Virus record (IMG/VR): IMGVR_UViG_3300035670_000213 | Span: 1 to 61,476 of that record | Origin: a virus | Direction: 5' to 3' (one strand) | DNA: 61,476 nucleotides | Shown: positions 1 through 9,077 of the stretch, piece by piece | How the letters are laid out: each line of letters begins with the position of its first letter | How positions within the stretch are numbered: the first letter of the stretch is position 1 | Made by a program: the position numbers and the translations under genes | Notes under the pieces: model-generated | Told to the model about the DNA's origin: nothing | The model's database searches: none | The model's input: the letters and a program-made list of their open reading frames with translations, nothing else

Positions 1-1335
1 GAAATCTGAGTAATTAAATTGAGTTCCGAATTGGGCGAGGATATCATCATTATATTGAGATATCCTATTCTTCACAATCAATTTGATATCCGAAGCTTTG
101 AGTACAGTAGATTTTGAATTAAATCGGACAATCGAATCTACTTGTATAAAGGTGTAATTCGGATCTACAATCTCTGGGGTAACTGTAACTAGATTCTTAT
201 TTGAGATAATACTAGAAAGAATTCTTTCTTTTTCTGCGTTAGTAAGAACGAAACCATTCTGGGGTTTGAATGATATAAACACTTTCCCGTAGATTGGTGG
301 ATCGTTATCCTGCCCACCCCAAACAGAAATCGATTGAGCAAGAGGATAATCTCGCTCGATAAAGAACTTATAATCTTCGGTAGTTACGGCTCTGCCTTGT
401 GTCTTGAAACTATTCACTGCATTAATTCTGACACGATCTAAAGATTCTTCTTCCGAACCGCCATATGAAGAAACAACATTTGTGAAGATAACAGAAGAAT
501 TACCGAATCTACCATCAATAGTTGTAGATAGATTGAAATCGGAACATCCATTAGAAGCATCACCCAAAGAAGTCTGATAAGTTAAAATAACAATGTTACC
601 GGATGATAATTTGGTTCCCAATACACCATCACCGAATGATAATTCATATCTTCTATTCGCAGATTCGAATAGATAATAAATTGCAGATTCGGGTGTCAGG
701 GTCTTGATATCTGATATCTTCTCGTATGTAGTAGATCTCGTATCAGTGCTCGAATTTCTAACAACAACTTCAATTGAATCCAGATCAATATTGAAATTGT
801 CAATATAGAACTTCTCATTCAAAATACCAGTCGAAGTATATGAGATTGTAATCCAAGATCCTTCTCTGACTTTGATATCTGAGAAGCTATACACCCCACC
901 AGAAGAAGTTGCCGAATATGAGTTAATGGGGGAGAATAGATAAGTTACATTGTCTTTCTGTGAAGTGAATATGGTGTTCTTATCTATGAAAATTGTATTG
1001 CCGTTTAATTTCGTGGGATCGGTTTCTGTGATGGTGAAGGATAATTCGGCTACAGAAGATTTCTTTGATTTGGGGGTATAACCTAGTCCTTTTGCGAGTG
1101 AAACAACAGATGATCTTATTTGTGCGGTATCAAGAAAATTCTCATTAAACGCCATGTTTAGATAAACAGAGTTATAATGAGTGTTGAATGCCAACACATC
1201 TAATAGTAACGAAAGTCCAGATCCTTCATAATTGTAGTCGGTGAAATCTGAGTTATTGGCAATAAAGGCTGCTAAATTTGATCGAATTGCTTCAAAATCT
1301 AGCTCCGAGATTAGGGTGTTTCTGTTATCTGCCAT
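1..1335 (-). CDS. 6: baseplate wedge protein gp6-like (cut by window edge)
   Basis: The reading frame opens with ATG at 1333-1335 and stays open to base 1, so about 445 amino-terminal residues are visible and the carboxy end is missing. Near the amino end it carries GSGLSLLLDVLAFNTHYN, typical of T4 gp6-type wedge proteins, and further on a GGSEEESLDRVR segment found in the same family. gp6 forms the ring of the (gp6)2-gp7 wedge core in the T4 baseplate. The next gene, gp25, ends one base upstream of this start, and gp25 binds gp6 in T4, so both homology and order agree. Confidence 0.9.
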   Translation of the reverse strand, partial: MADNRNTLISELDFEAIRSNLAAFIANNSDFTDYNYEGSGLSLLLDVLAFNTHYNSVYLNMAFNENFLDTAQIRSSVVSLAKGLGYTPKSKKSSVAELSFTITETDPTKLNGNTIFIDKNTIFTSQKDNVTYLFSPINSYSATSSGGVYSFSDIKVREGSWITISYTSTGILNEKFYIDNFNIDLDSIEVVVRNSSTDTRSTTYEKISDIKTLTPESAIYYLFESANRRYELSFGDGVLGTKLSSGNIVILTYQTSLGDASNGCSDFNLSTTIDGRFGNSSVIFTNVVSSYGGSEEESLDRVRINAVNSFKTQGRAVTTEDYKFFIERDYPLAQSISVWGGQDNDPPIYGKVFISFKPQNGFVLTNAEKERILSSIISNKNLVTVTPEIVDPNYTFIQVDSIVRFNSKSTVLKASDIKLIVKNRISQYNDDILAQFGTQFNYSDF

Positions 1336-1336
1336 T

Positions 1337-1732
1337 CTACCTGACTCTTTCTAAGTTGATGCTTATTGATACTGGTTCTTCGATATTTACCACATAGAAA
1401 AATACACTAATTGCAATTTCATTAGGATTTGATGTTTCCGAAACATCCACTTTAATTAATCTTGCTCTAGGCTCGAAATTATTTATCACGTCCTTAATCG
1501 ATCTCTCTATAACAATAACCGTATCCGGTCCTATGTTTTCGAATAGCGAAGAATATACAGCAGAACCAATCTCAGAATGAAAAGGACGTTCATTGAATTT
1601 AGTCAAGATGAGTAACTTAACCGAACGCTTTACTGCATCGATATCTTTTAATGTATATATATCTGATGTTTTCGGATTCTTGGCGAATGAGATATCTATA
1701 TCTTTATATCTATCAACTATTGTAGAGGCCAT
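1337..1732 (-). CDS. 25: baseplate wedge protein gp25-like
   Basis: 131 residues, the normal length of the T4 gp25 family (gpW/gp25-like fold). The signature ERPFHSEIGSAVYSSLFE lies near residues 48-65. gp25 joins the wedge core and contacts the sheath in T4. ATG at 1730-1732 is preceded by the late-promoter-like GATAAATA with six bases between, so the transcript would have almost no leader. gp6 follows directly on the same strand. Confidence 0.93.
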   Translation of the reverse strand: MASTIVDRYKDIDISFAKNPKTSDIYTLKDIDAVKRSVKLLILTKFNERPFHSEIGSAVYSSLFENIGPDTVIVIERSIKDVINNFEPRARLIKVDVSETSNPNEIAISVFFYVVNIEEPVSISINLERVR

Positions 1733-1738
1733 AAGATT

Positions 1739-1746
1739 TATTTATC
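1739..1746 (-). promoter_or_regulatory. T4-type late promoter element (GATAAATA)
   Basis: On the minus strand GATAAATA (7 of 8 matches to TATAAATA) is followed by six bases and then the ATG of gp25. Initiation about six bases downstream of the element would fall at or next to the start codon. Confidence 0.6.
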
Positions 1747-1747
1747 T

Positions 1748-2653
1748 CTACAGAAAAGGGATCTTGGAGATTGATCCTAATGAAGTGATTGTTGTATTAA
1801 AGGTATCAATTGTTGTATTAATAGAGTTATATAATTGGACATACTCACTATTCTTAGGATCAATCGCAGCAGGTAACTGTGGTAGAGTTTTTCTCGGTTT
1901 TCTTTTTGCATTAAACGCTGTCTTAATCTTGGTTAAATTTTGTGCAATAATCTTTATATTCTGTGCAGTATTAACAAGATTATCGGCAATGTATTTTGTA
2001 TTCTGGATCGCCGCATTAACTTTATTAATCTCACCCAATGCCACATTTATATCTTGAATCTTACCAGTAGCATCTATACCCAGATCAGTAACCGATAATA
2101 TCGCAGAATTGATTGTCGCTAAATTGGAACTGAGGGTGGCAATTTCACCGTTGATATAATCATTGACTTCATCTATCTGGTTCTGGACTGCATTCTGTGA
2201 ATTTGTAATTGTCTGTAGAGAAGAATTATCATTCGCTATCTTCGTATATCCATCGATAGTCCTTGATAAAGAACCTGATTGCGAATTAAGTGTTGAAGTT
2301 ATGTTCGTAATTGAACTGATCTTCTGTGTTAGGTTTTGAGTAGTCAGAGTCGATAACTCAGTCTGGAGTGAATTGATCGTTCCGTTGACTGAATTTATCT
2401 GCGACACGGTTGAAGTTAAAACTGTATTTAATTCAGAAGATATAATACCTTCGGCGTTAAGAACACCCAGGGTAGCGTATGCAGATTGACTAATCGAAGT
2501 CCAAGAAACGCCTCTATTTATGAATGGAGCGATAATAGCAGCAGCTTCCATCGCAATCGTCGTAGCTCTTTGTATTTTAAGTGAAACTGATTTAGGGATC
2601 TTCGCAATTAGCGCAGCAAAGATAAAAGCCGATGTTGGAATATTTGGTATCAT
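1748..2653 (-). CDS. baseplate-region coiled-coil protein of unknown function
   Basis: 301 residues between gp5 and gp25. I do not recognise a named family. The first 60 residues are Ala/Ile-rich with two hydrophobic stretches (residues about 8-20 and 33-45). Residues about 75-260 are rich in Ser, Thr, Asn, Gln, Ile and Leu with heptad-like spacing, suggesting a long helical or coiled-coil section. Position inside a baseplate operon, four bases after gp5, argues for a virion or assembly role, perhaps at the hub tip or as a fibre-like trimer. No catalytic motif is visible. Confidence 0.6.
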   Translation of the reverse strand: MIPNIPTSAFIFAALIAKIPKSVSLKIQRATTIAMEAAAIIAPFINRGVSWTSISQSAYATLGVLNAEGIISSELNTVLTSTVSQINSVNGTINSLQTELSTLTTQNLTQKISSITNITSTLNSQSGSLSRTIDGYTKIANDNSSLQTITNSQNAVQNQIDEVNDYINGEIATLSSNLATINSAILSVTDLGIDATGKIQDINVALGEINKVNAAIQNTKYIADNLVNTAQNIKIIAQNLTKIKTAFNAKRKPRKTLPQLPAAIDPKNSEYVQLYNSINTTIDTFNTTITSLGSISKIPFL

Positions 2654-2656
2654 ATC

Positions 2657-4033
2657 TTATGGGTTAAAAGTTAATGGACCTACTGGTGCAGTCTTCGGGA
2701 ATTTTCTAGAAACATTCGGGGATTCCAGATTAATTCTGACTAGAGATTTAACATTAATCATCGAAGCCAATGATTCGATATCTAAATTCGTACCTGTCTT
2801 TATCCTAGTGGAAAGTAAAGAACCCATTGTGGTGCTTATTGTAGAATTTACCGAAGTGAATGCGCTATTGAGTGTCACAGAACCAACAGATCCTATTTCG
2901 GTGGATATGGTAGAATTCACTATAGTAGAAGTAACCGATGAAATATTCATGTTACCGATTGATTGCAGACCCATCGTTGTATTAGAAGCTATAGCAATCG
3001 ATCCAGTCGTTGTATTTGCCGTTAGATTTCTCGTGGCAGTCATTCGAATATTATCGGCAGTTACGTTCAAATCTCCACCAGCATCTATGTTGATATCTTT
3101 TTCTGCTGTAACCGAAACGTTCTGATGGCAATATAACGAAGTATCACCCTTCACAACAACAGTTGCCTTCTCGTTCGCCTCGACATTAATATCATTTGCA
3201 GAGTAAAGATTCACTCGTCCGTCTACCGTGATATTACAAGATCCTTGAATATAGATATTATCATCACCCACAATAATCGAGAAATTATCTCCATTAATCT
3301 TCGTTAATTTATTCGCTTTCTTTTCTCCACCATCATTAACTTCGTATACTTCATAGAAAGTACCCAGACCATGATACTCATGAATTCGGGTCTTATCTTT
3401 CGTATCATCCCATTCTTTAATATGTCCGGATTGAGTCTGGAATACTTTATTGAATGGATACTTAGCGTCGTAGATAGGATCTGGTTCAACCCAAGAAGTA
3501 TCATCTCCTTGATCTCTGGGTCCACCATTATTAGAAACTTTCTCAAGAGCAACAGGAATAGGTTCTTTAATAGCCTTATCTTTTTTCTGTTGTACGATAG
3601 TTTCGGTTATCTTTTCTGCTCTTGCTAATCTATTAGTATCTGGTTCTTTGATATATGGATCTTGCGGATAGTAATCAAATGGATCAGAGAATCCTAATCT
3701 TGGATTCGGTCTTTCTTGTGGGATGCCTCCTATCGTCCCGAATACAACAGGCTCTTGACAATTCTGACCATCACGAAAGAATCCGACAACCCAAGTTCCT
3801 TCTACTGGCCCAACCGGAGTATCACCTATTCCGTTCATAGAAGCCGAAGTAATTGGCATGATAGGATAAGCCCAGGGTAATTCAGCCGTCGGGATTTTGT
3901 TCTTTAATTCTGTATGAATACCAAGGATTCGCACACGAAGTCTGCCTAGCTTCAAAGGGTCCATTCTATCTTCTACGACACCCTGAAACCACACAAACCC
4001 ATCAAATCCCATGAATCCATTTGTACTAGCCAT
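2657..4033 (-). CDS. 5: baseplate hub / central spike protein gp5-like, no lysozyme domain
   Basis: 458 residues. Residues about 10-115 form a gp5-type OB-fold (GFVWFQGVVEDRMDPLKLGRLRVR near the start, later GTWVVGFFRDGQNCQEPVVFGTIGG in pieces). Residues about 250-455 show repeated V/I-x-A/S-x-x-D/N-I-x-V strands, the triple-stranded beta-helix of the membrane-piercing needle. T4 gp5 has a lysozyme domain between these parts; here a proline- and charge-rich linker (about 120-210) stands in its place with no Glu-Asp-Thr lysozyme motif. It overlaps the hub gene upstream by eight bases. The puncturing role is inferred from T4. Confidence 0.88.
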   Translation of the reverse strand: MASTNGFMGFDGFVWFQGVVEDRMDPLKLGRLRVRILGIHTELKNKIPTAELPWAYPIMPITSASMNGIGDTPVGPVEGTWVVGFFRDGQNCQEPVVFGTIGGIPQERPNPRLGFSDPFDYYPQDPYIKEPDTNRLARAEKITETIVQQKKDKAIKEPIPVALEKVSNNGGPRDQGDDTSWVEPDPIYDAKYPFNKVFQTQSGHIKEWDDTKDKTRIHEYHGLGTFYEVYEVNDGGEKKANKLTKINGDNFSIIVGDDNIYIQGSCNITVDGRVNLYSANDINVEANEKATVVVKGDTSLYCHQNVSVTAEKDINIDAGGDLNVTADNIRMTATRNLTANTTTGSIAIASNTTMGLQSIGNMNISSVTSTIVNSTISTEIGSVGSVTLNSAFTSVNSTISTTMGSLLSTRIKTGTNLDIESLASMINVKSLVRINLESPNVSRKFPKTAPVGPLTFNP

Positions 4034-5417
4034 TAGATCTTATATAACCTCTAACTTCTTTCTTGAGCGCATCTTTGGCACATTCCAAGGACATTGAATA
4101 TTCCGATTTATTGAATGTATGTCTTATTGCAGTAATTAGATATTTACCTTCGTAGAATTCATCTAATTTTGTTTCGCCATTTGGTTCTGGTGACGGCAAC
4201 TCGAAATAAATTATATCTCCTGCTTCCAGATACCCATCTCCAGGTAAAGATATTCTTATCTTGTAATTATTTAATGAAGCTATTCTATTCATCCTCGAAG
4301 AAGAAATTTGCGATAACCTATTCGGAGATTCAGCCGTACCAGATGGATTGAATATTGATCTCGATTCGGAATAATCGGTGAATGTCTTACCGAATCTATC
4401 TCTTACTCCGGAGTATATTTTGTAATCTGCTGTATGTTCATATTTGTCGAATTGATCTTCGTAATTAAAATTAATTTCTTTCCATTCTTTCTTCGTTATA
4501 TCATGATAGATGAATTTGCTATTGAATAATCCATAATCATTTGCCTTGATTGTGTCGAATGAATGCATTACTTCATATGATTTGGCGTTCGAAAAAAACA
4601 TGTAATAATCTGGATCGGTGGTATTTTGATTGACTAAAACAACATTAGAAGGACGATAGAATATTCTCTTTTTTTCGTCATAAGCCAACATATCATCCAG
4701 GGAAAGAAACCAGAATTTCGTAGATACATCTGTGCTATATCTCGAATTAATATATGATAATCTATCGGCTTCGGTGCCCCCATCATTATAAAGAGTCTGA
4801 TAAAAGAAGAAAGTTGAATTGTTGTTATAAGTCAAAGAAGTACTTCTAGAAGCACACCAACTAATTGCTTTGAATGGATTCCAGTCTGGAATCACGACAT
4901 CGAATTGATTAGATGTTTTTTCAAATTCATACGAAGAAGTTGTGTTGAATTCATTGAATATATTCTCGATAATTTCCAACATGGTCTTAGACTTATAAGA
5001 CTTTGATATTCTGATATTCCTATCAAGAACACCCTCTTCCGACATGAAGTGTATTTCATAATTCTGTGATCTATCGGTAGGTAGAGATTTGTTCTTGATA
5101 TCTGTTACTCTGCCGATGAATTTCAGTGGATTATTCTGTGGATCAGTCCATTTACCGCTCTCATCAATAATTTGATATGATGGCATTTCCAATTCAATAA
5201 GAATTACCTCATTACCCATTATAGGCAAACCGTATTGTTTACCACTTATTAAGTTAAGCGCCTCGGTTACAGTAACATATCCAGTGACGACTGGAGAATA
5301 TATCGACTCGAAGAAATTAATCTCATCGAATAGGGTAAATAAATCAACTGACTTACCTCCCTCAGATATAAGATAGATCGATTTTAAGTTGTAGTTTCCA
5401 GGTAGAATTTTTGGCAT
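4026..5417 (-). CDS. 27: baseplate hub protein, gp27-like
   Basis: 463 residues, longer than T4 gp27 (391). The opening (NYNLKSIYLISEGGKSVDL, then LFDEINFFESIYSPVVTGYV) is typical of gp27/gpD-type hub proteins that start with a tube-like beta-barrel, and the carboxy part (LPGDGYLEAGDIIYFELP) fits the second barrel. In T4, a gp27 trimer adapts the sixfold tail tube to the threefold gp5 spike. Immediate downstream overlap with the gp5-like gene supports this. The exact domain boundaries cannot be read by eye. Confidence 0.8.
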   Translation of the reverse strand: MPKILPGNYNLKSIYLISEGGKSVDLFTLFDEINFFESIYSPVVTGYVTVTEALNLISGKQYGLPIMGNEVILIELEMPSYQIIDESGKWTDPQNNPLKFIGRVTDIKNKSLPTDRSQNYEIHFMSEEGVLDRNIRISKSYKSKTMLEIIENIFNEFNTTSSYEFEKTSNQFDVVIPDWNPFKAISWCASRSTSLTYNNNSTFFFYQTLYNDGGTEADRLSYINSRYSTDVSTKFWFLSLDDMLAYDEKKRIFYRPSNVVLVNQNTTDPDYYMFFSNAKSYEVMHSFDTIKANDYGLFNSKFIYHDITKKEWKEINFNYEDQFDKYEHTADYKIYSGVRDRFGKTFTDYSESRSIFNPSGTAESPNRLSQISSSRMNRIASLNNYKIRISLPGDGYLEAGDIIYFELPSPEPNGETKLDEFYEGKYLITAIRHTFNKSEYSMSLECAKDALKKEVRGYIRSNG

Positions 5418-5418
5418 C

Positions 5419-5997
5419 TTATCTCATTAGATTAGTAAATGCGTTTACGAATGTATTTAAGTATCTTTCTTGAATAACTAAGATAGTTCTCTTCGATTCG
5501 TTTTGTTCTAATTCATAATCATATAGAGAAATTGATTTTCTCATCAGAATACCATTCTCGAATTGTGGAGTATCGTTATATTTCTCTTCGGGAACTTGTA
5601 CCCAGTAAGCAGCATCTTCTACTTCGTCATCTGAATATTGCAAAGAACTTGTTCTGATATAATATATGAAAGAAGTTGCAGCAATAGAAATTGAACCGTA
5701 CTTTTGTTCTATATACTGAGTTAATTGAGAATCTGTAAGAGGAAAATCATAGAATCTATCGAATCTCTTATTAATCAACATAATAACCCAATAAAACTCA
5801 GGTGATCTGTACAACTTATTAGAAACATCTTCTATTGTTTCGGTTTCTAACATTGTGTAATTGTAGAACAGAGATTTATCGTCGAGTAAAGATTCTTTCC
5901 TGACAACTAATGAAGTGATATTCTTGAGTAAAAGAAACTCGTTTTTCTCTGTGAAATCTGGATATTCAACCCAATTGAAAGTATTGAAATATGGCAT
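5419..5997 (-). CDS. 53: baseplate wedge protein gp53-like
   Basis: 192 residues, near the T4 gp53 length. The family core LYRSPEFYWVIMLINKRFD is at about residues 62-80, after the usual acidic segment and LETETIEDVSNKL. gp53 clamps adjacent wedges in the T4 baseplate. The gene starts with ATG at 5997, nine bases after the preceding cap gene ends, and ends two bases before the hub gene starts. Confidence 0.9.
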   Translation of the reverse strand: MPYFNTFNWVEYPDFTEKNEFLLLKNITSLVVRKESLLDDKSLFYNYTMLETETIEDVSNKLYRSPEFYWVIMLINKRFDRFYDFPLTDSQLTQYIEQKYGSISIAATSFIYYIRTSSLQYSDDEVEDAAYWVQVPEEKYNDTPQFENGILMRKSISLYDYELEQNESKRTILVIQERYLNTFVNAFTNLMR

Positions 5998-6005
5998 GTA
6001 TATCC

Positions 6006-6971
6006 TTATTGTGTGTTAGAATTGTTCTGGGTGTTGATTGCTGATATCGAATACTCTTCAATTGATTTCTGAATCTGCAAAATAACTTCTTTTGTGAGAA
6101 TCTGAACTTCTTTGAATTTCAGAACAAGATCTACTTCTACGGGCGCAGCAGTATCCTTGAATGTCACAAAATTATTGTTACCGGAATAATTAACATCAAT
6201 ACCAGTCAACACCGAAGTCAAAACAAATGGTAGATACTTATTCTTAGCGATAGCTCCTTTTGAATCTTTCGTATAGAAAGTAATATCAAAATCGGATGGA
6301 TATCTTAATAAGAATGATTGTCCGTCTAATTCTGGATGCATGTGAAACCTGAGTAGATTCACGATCTCTTTAATTTTCTCGGATTCCATTCTATTTTTGG
6401 CTATCAACTTATATGACATGTCAAATTCCCGAAACTTAACGCCCTCGAATAGCAACTCTGAGTGTGGGTTTAAGGACAGACCTTGATAACCACCAATAGT
6501 GGGAAGTATGGATTGTGTAATCGATGTGCCCTGAGTTGTTGCCGATTTAAATGCATTAGCAGCAACCTCCCCCAACCTAGCGCCAATTACACCGGAACCG
6601 ATGGTAGACAAAACCGATCCGATTCCACCAGCAATCTTCAATCCTTCTTTTGTTAGGTCTAGTGTATTGTAAGATACACCATAGTTAGTTTTAAGACTGA
6701 TAGGAACTGGTAGGAATATGGTGTAAGTTGTTTTTGTTTTATTGCCACCCCTATTCAGTGCCTGTCCACCGGACAAAAAACCAAACGAACTTGCTACTCG
6801 TGTTTTTTCTGTTTGTATGCCATTTACATTCTGCACAACACCCGGAGATGGGCTATAATTAACATTTGTTTCAGCAGACTCATTTATATAGATTACCATG
6901 AATTGATTTCCGTACCGAGAAGATACTTCATTATCGGTAGTTAGATTATCAGGAAATTGAATCTTTTGCAT
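6006..6971 (-). CDS. 48: baseplate tail-tube cap protein gp48-like
   Basis: 321 residues. The amino end (MQKIQFPDNL, then SSRYGNQFMVIYINE) and the later LRYPSDFDITFYTKDSKG and LTSVLTGIDVNYSG segments match gp48-type tube-cap proteins. A Gly/Ala-rich hydrophobic stretch sits at about 125-160. gp48 sits on the hub and, with gp54, starts tube polymerisation. Its ATG is five bases after AATAAATA on the minus strand, so it probably has a leaderless late transcript. It is divergent from gp4. Confidence 0.87.
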   Translation of the reverse strand: MQKIQFPDNLTTDNEVSSRYGNQFMVIYINESAETNVNYSPSPGVVQNVNGIQTEKTRVASSFGFLSGGQALNRGGNKTKTTYTIFLPVPISLKTNYGVSYNTLDLTKEGLKIAGGIGSVLSTIGSGVIGARLGEVAANAFKSATTQGTSITQSILPTIGGYQGLSLNPHSELLFEGVKFREFDMSYKLIAKNRMESEKIKEIVNLLRFHMHPELDGQSFLLRYPSDFDITFYTKDSKGAIAKNKYLPFVLTSVLTGIDVNYSGNNNFVTFKDTAAPVEVDLVLKFKEVQILTKEVILQIQKSIEEYSISAINTQNNSNTQ

Positions 6972-6984
6972 AAATATATTTATT
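6969..6984. promoter_or_regulatory. divergent late promoter pair between gp48 and gp4
   Basis: A 16-base AT block contains CATAAATA on plus (6969-6976, nine bases before the gp4 ATG) and AATAAATA on minus (6977-6984, five bases before the gp48 ATG). Each matches TATAAATA at 7 of 8 positions, and the two elements abut. Confidence 0.55.
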
Positions 6985-6985
6985 C

Positions 6986-7423
6986 ATGGCTTATTCTGGA
7001 AAATATATACCAAAAAATCCGCAGAAATACAAAGGTAATTCAAATAATATTGTCTGGAGATCTACTTGGGAGTTGAGAATGTTAAAGTTTCTCGATTCAA
7101 ATCCTTCTATTATAGAATGGGGTTCTGAGGAAGTAATTATACCATATGTTTCACCGATAGACAATAAGGTACATAGATATTTTGTTGATTTCTATGTTAA
7201 GGTAAAGTCCAAGTCCGGATCGATAAATAAATTCCTCATCGAAGTTAAACCATATAATCAAACTATTCAACCAAAGAAACCGAAGAGAATAACAGAATCA
7301 TATCGATCATCGGTTGTTACATATCTTGTGAATGGGGCTAAATGGGCTGCGGCGAAGAAATGGGCAGAAGAGCGAGGAATGTCTTTCTATGTATTTACAG
7401 AGAACGAACTATTCAATAAATAG
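6986..7423 (+). CDS. 4: head completion protein gp4-like
   Basis: 145 residues. MAYSGKYIPKNPQKYKGN, WELRMLKFLDSNPSIIEWGSE and HRYFVDFYVK are diagnostic of the T4 gp4 (50/65) head-completion family, which has a nuclease-like fold with a D-x(n)-E-x-K arrangement (FVDFYVK... FLIEVKP). It closes the filled head before tail joining in T4. No clear ribosome binding site is seen; a late-promoter-like CATAAATA lies nine bases upstream. Confidence 0.92.
   Translation: MAYSGKYIPKNPQKYKGNSNNIVWRSTWELRMLKFLDSNPSIIEWGSEEVIIPYVSPIDNKVHRYFVDFYVKVKSKSGSINKFLIEVKPYNQTIQPKKPKRITESYRSSVVTYLVNGAKWAAAKKWAEERGMSFYVFTENELFNK
7415..7422 (+). promoter_or_regulatory. late promoter element (AATAAATA) before gp54
   Basis: AATAAATA overlaps the gp4 stop codon and lies seven bases before the gp54 ATG; no Shine-Dalgarno sequence is present between them. 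Confidence 0.5.
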
Positions 7424-7429
7424 TATTAT

Positions 7430-8164
7430 ATGAAATCTCTGAACGATTTTAAGACACATATAACTAAAGAAGGCATTGTATCACAAAATAGATATGATGT
7501 TTTTTTCTACAGATCTAATAGTGATTGGAAAACGTCACCTAGAGATCTAACATTCAGATGCGATTCATTGAATATCCCAGGTATACAAATAACAACAGCA
7601 GATTATAAATTGTATGGTGGACAACCTATCTTAAAGATACCAAATTCTAGAGTCCAAGACGATGTACAGATCACATTTCTCACAATGGGGAAAATGACAG
7701 ACAAGTATTTCTTCGAAGAATGGTTGGATTCTATTTCAGATTTTTCGAGCAATTCTATAGCATATTACAACGATGTTGCATCTGATATCGACATCGATGT
7801 GTATAATGATATATATGAAGAATCTACCTCAAGATTATTACCTGATGTATTATTTGAAGAACCTACTACTGTTGTCAATGTCTCAGATATAACGAAAACG
7901 ACAAATTCGCTATCACTAGTAAATTTATTAGCAGATCAATATTCATATTTGAATGGTGTAGGTAATGGAAAAACAAAACCAATTTACACGGTAAAGTTAG
8001 TCAAAGCAATTCCAACTAGAATAGAATCTGTTCAAGTGGGTTGGGCAGATACTGATACTCCCCTAAAATATACAGTTAATTTCGCATATGAATCGCTAAA
8101 GTTTGAATCGTCAGCCAATAGAACAAATAAGATATTCAACCATCTAGATAAGATACAAAGATAA
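7430..8164 (+). CDS. 54: baseplate tail-tube initiator gp54-like
   Basis: 244 residues. The segment from about residue 20 (NRYDVFFYRSNSD, then FRCDSLNIPGIQI) resembles tail-tube-like folds of gp54 and gp19. The LNIPG motif and the following GGQPILKIP strand are typical. gp54 caps the hub and nucleates tube polymerisation. It follows gp4 by six bases and precedes gp26 by eight. Confidence 0.85.
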   Translation: MKSLNDFKTHITKEGIVSQNRYDVFFYRSNSDWKTSPRDLTFRCDSLNIPGIQITTADYKLYGGQPILKIPNSRVQDDVQITFLTMGKMTDKYFFEEWLDSISDFSSNSIAYYNDVASDIDIDVYNDIYEESTSRLLPDVLFEEPTTVVNVSDITKTTNSLSLVNLLADQYSYLNGVGNGKTKPIYTVKLVKAIPTRIESVQVGWADTDTPLKYTVNFAYESLKFESSANRTNKIFNHLDKIQR

Positions 8165-8172
8165 GGAAAATT

Positions 8173-8895
8173 ATGTTACCCAAATTGAATCATCCAAAAT
8201 ATGAAGTGAAGATTCCCTCAACCGGAGGGTCGTACAAGTTCAGACCGTATACCGTCAGAGAACAGAAAATTCTACTTATGATGCAAGATTCAACAGATAT
8301 AGATGAGTTAACTGATTGCGTCAAAGATTTGATTATATCATGTTCTTTGAACGAAAAATTCAATCCGGATTCACTCAGTTATTTCGACATTGAATATTTG
8401 TTCTTGAAGATCAGATCAAAATCAGTCGGAGAAATTACTCAGATTTCATTTAAGTGTAACAACATCGTCGAAGAATCAATATGTGGCGGAATCAATAGAA
8501 TCGATGTCTCATTAGATGATGTTGCCGTGGATTTCTCGAATACCCCATCACCAACAATTCAGATTGGATCAAATCTCTATATCAAACTAGGTTATCCAAC
8601 GATCACGTCAGCTAAGTTATTGGAGCAATACAACCACACCAAAGAAATGGATAAGTTATTGGCTGCAATTTCTATTGATGTAATTCATATCTCTGATTCA
8701 GAAAAGATATACGACGATTTCACTTCGGATGAATTAAAAGATCTACTATTATCACTTGAATTGAGCGCATTTTCTAAAATCATCGAGTTCTATGCGAATT
8801 GTCCAAAGATTAAGAAAGAAATAGGTTTCGTGTGTTCTAAGTGTGGATATGAGGAAAGAATTGTTTTATCAGGGTTATCGGATTTTTTCGAATAG
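8173..8895 (+). CDS. 26: baseplate hub assembly protein gp26-like (T4_baseplate family)
   Basis: 240 residues. MLPKLNHPKYEVKIPSTGG, then KFRPYTVREQKILLMM, is the classic opening of the gp26 hub-assembly family, and YFDIEYLFLKIRSKSVGE follows near residue 75. Two cysteine pairs (CNNIVEESICGG and CSKCG) suggest a structural metal site. In T4 this protein acts in hub assembly. The last codons contain T TTT TTC immediately before the stop, and the -1 frame beyond it stays open for 62 codons, so a longer fusion form is likely. Ribosome binding site AAGGAAA lies just before ATG. Confidence 0.85.
   Translation: MLPKLNHPKYEVKIPSTGGSYKFRPYTVREQKILLMMQDSTDIDELTDCVKDLIISCSLNEKFNPDSLSYFDIEYLFLKIRSKSVGEITQISFKCNNIVEESICGGINRIDVSLDDVAVDFSNTPSPTIQIGSNLYIKLGYPTITSAKLLEQYNHTKEMDKLLAAISIDVIHISDSEKIYDDFTSDELKDLLLSLELSAFSKIIEFYANCPKIKKEIGFVCSKCGYEERIVLSGLSDFFE
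8883..8889 (+). promoter_or_regulatory. candidate -1 ribosomal frameshift site (T TTT TTC)
   Basis: The heptamer is in the correct phase of gene 26 (GAT TTT TTC GAA TAG). Slipping back one base enters the frame of the small downstream ORF and would give a fusion of about 301 residues. An internal AGGG (8871-8874), about nine bases upstream, could act as a stimulating Shine-Dalgarno-like element as in dnaX. No strong downstream stem-loop was found by eye. Confidence 0.6.
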
Positions 8896-8915
8896 CCATT
8901 AATAATGATGATTTG

Positions 8916-9077
8916 ATGAACTATTACATTAGTAATTTTACGATGGCTCAGTTTTACAAATACTCTCTTACTGAATTAGATGATATGTATCCTTTTGAAA
9001 GAGAGATCTACATATCCTTACTCAATAAACATATAGAAGAGGAAAACGAGAGAAGAAAGAATGGCAAAAAAACTTAG
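8916..9077 (+). CDS. small tail-assembly protein, probably expressed as a gp26 frameshift extension
   Basis: 53 residues from ATG 8916, but the same frame is open back to 8889 and so continues gene 26 after a -1 slip. No ribosome binding site precedes ATG 8916 or the internal ATG 8943. The core YKYSLTELDDMYPFEREIY resembles the short second components of tail-assembly chaperones that precede tape-measure genes. The stop (9075-9077) overlaps the start of the next gene by 17 bases, as in lambda G/T-H. The role as chaperone is inferred from position and pattern. Confidence 0.65.
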   Translation: MNYYISNFTMAQFYKYSLTELDDMYPFEREIYISLLNKHIEEENERRKNGKKT

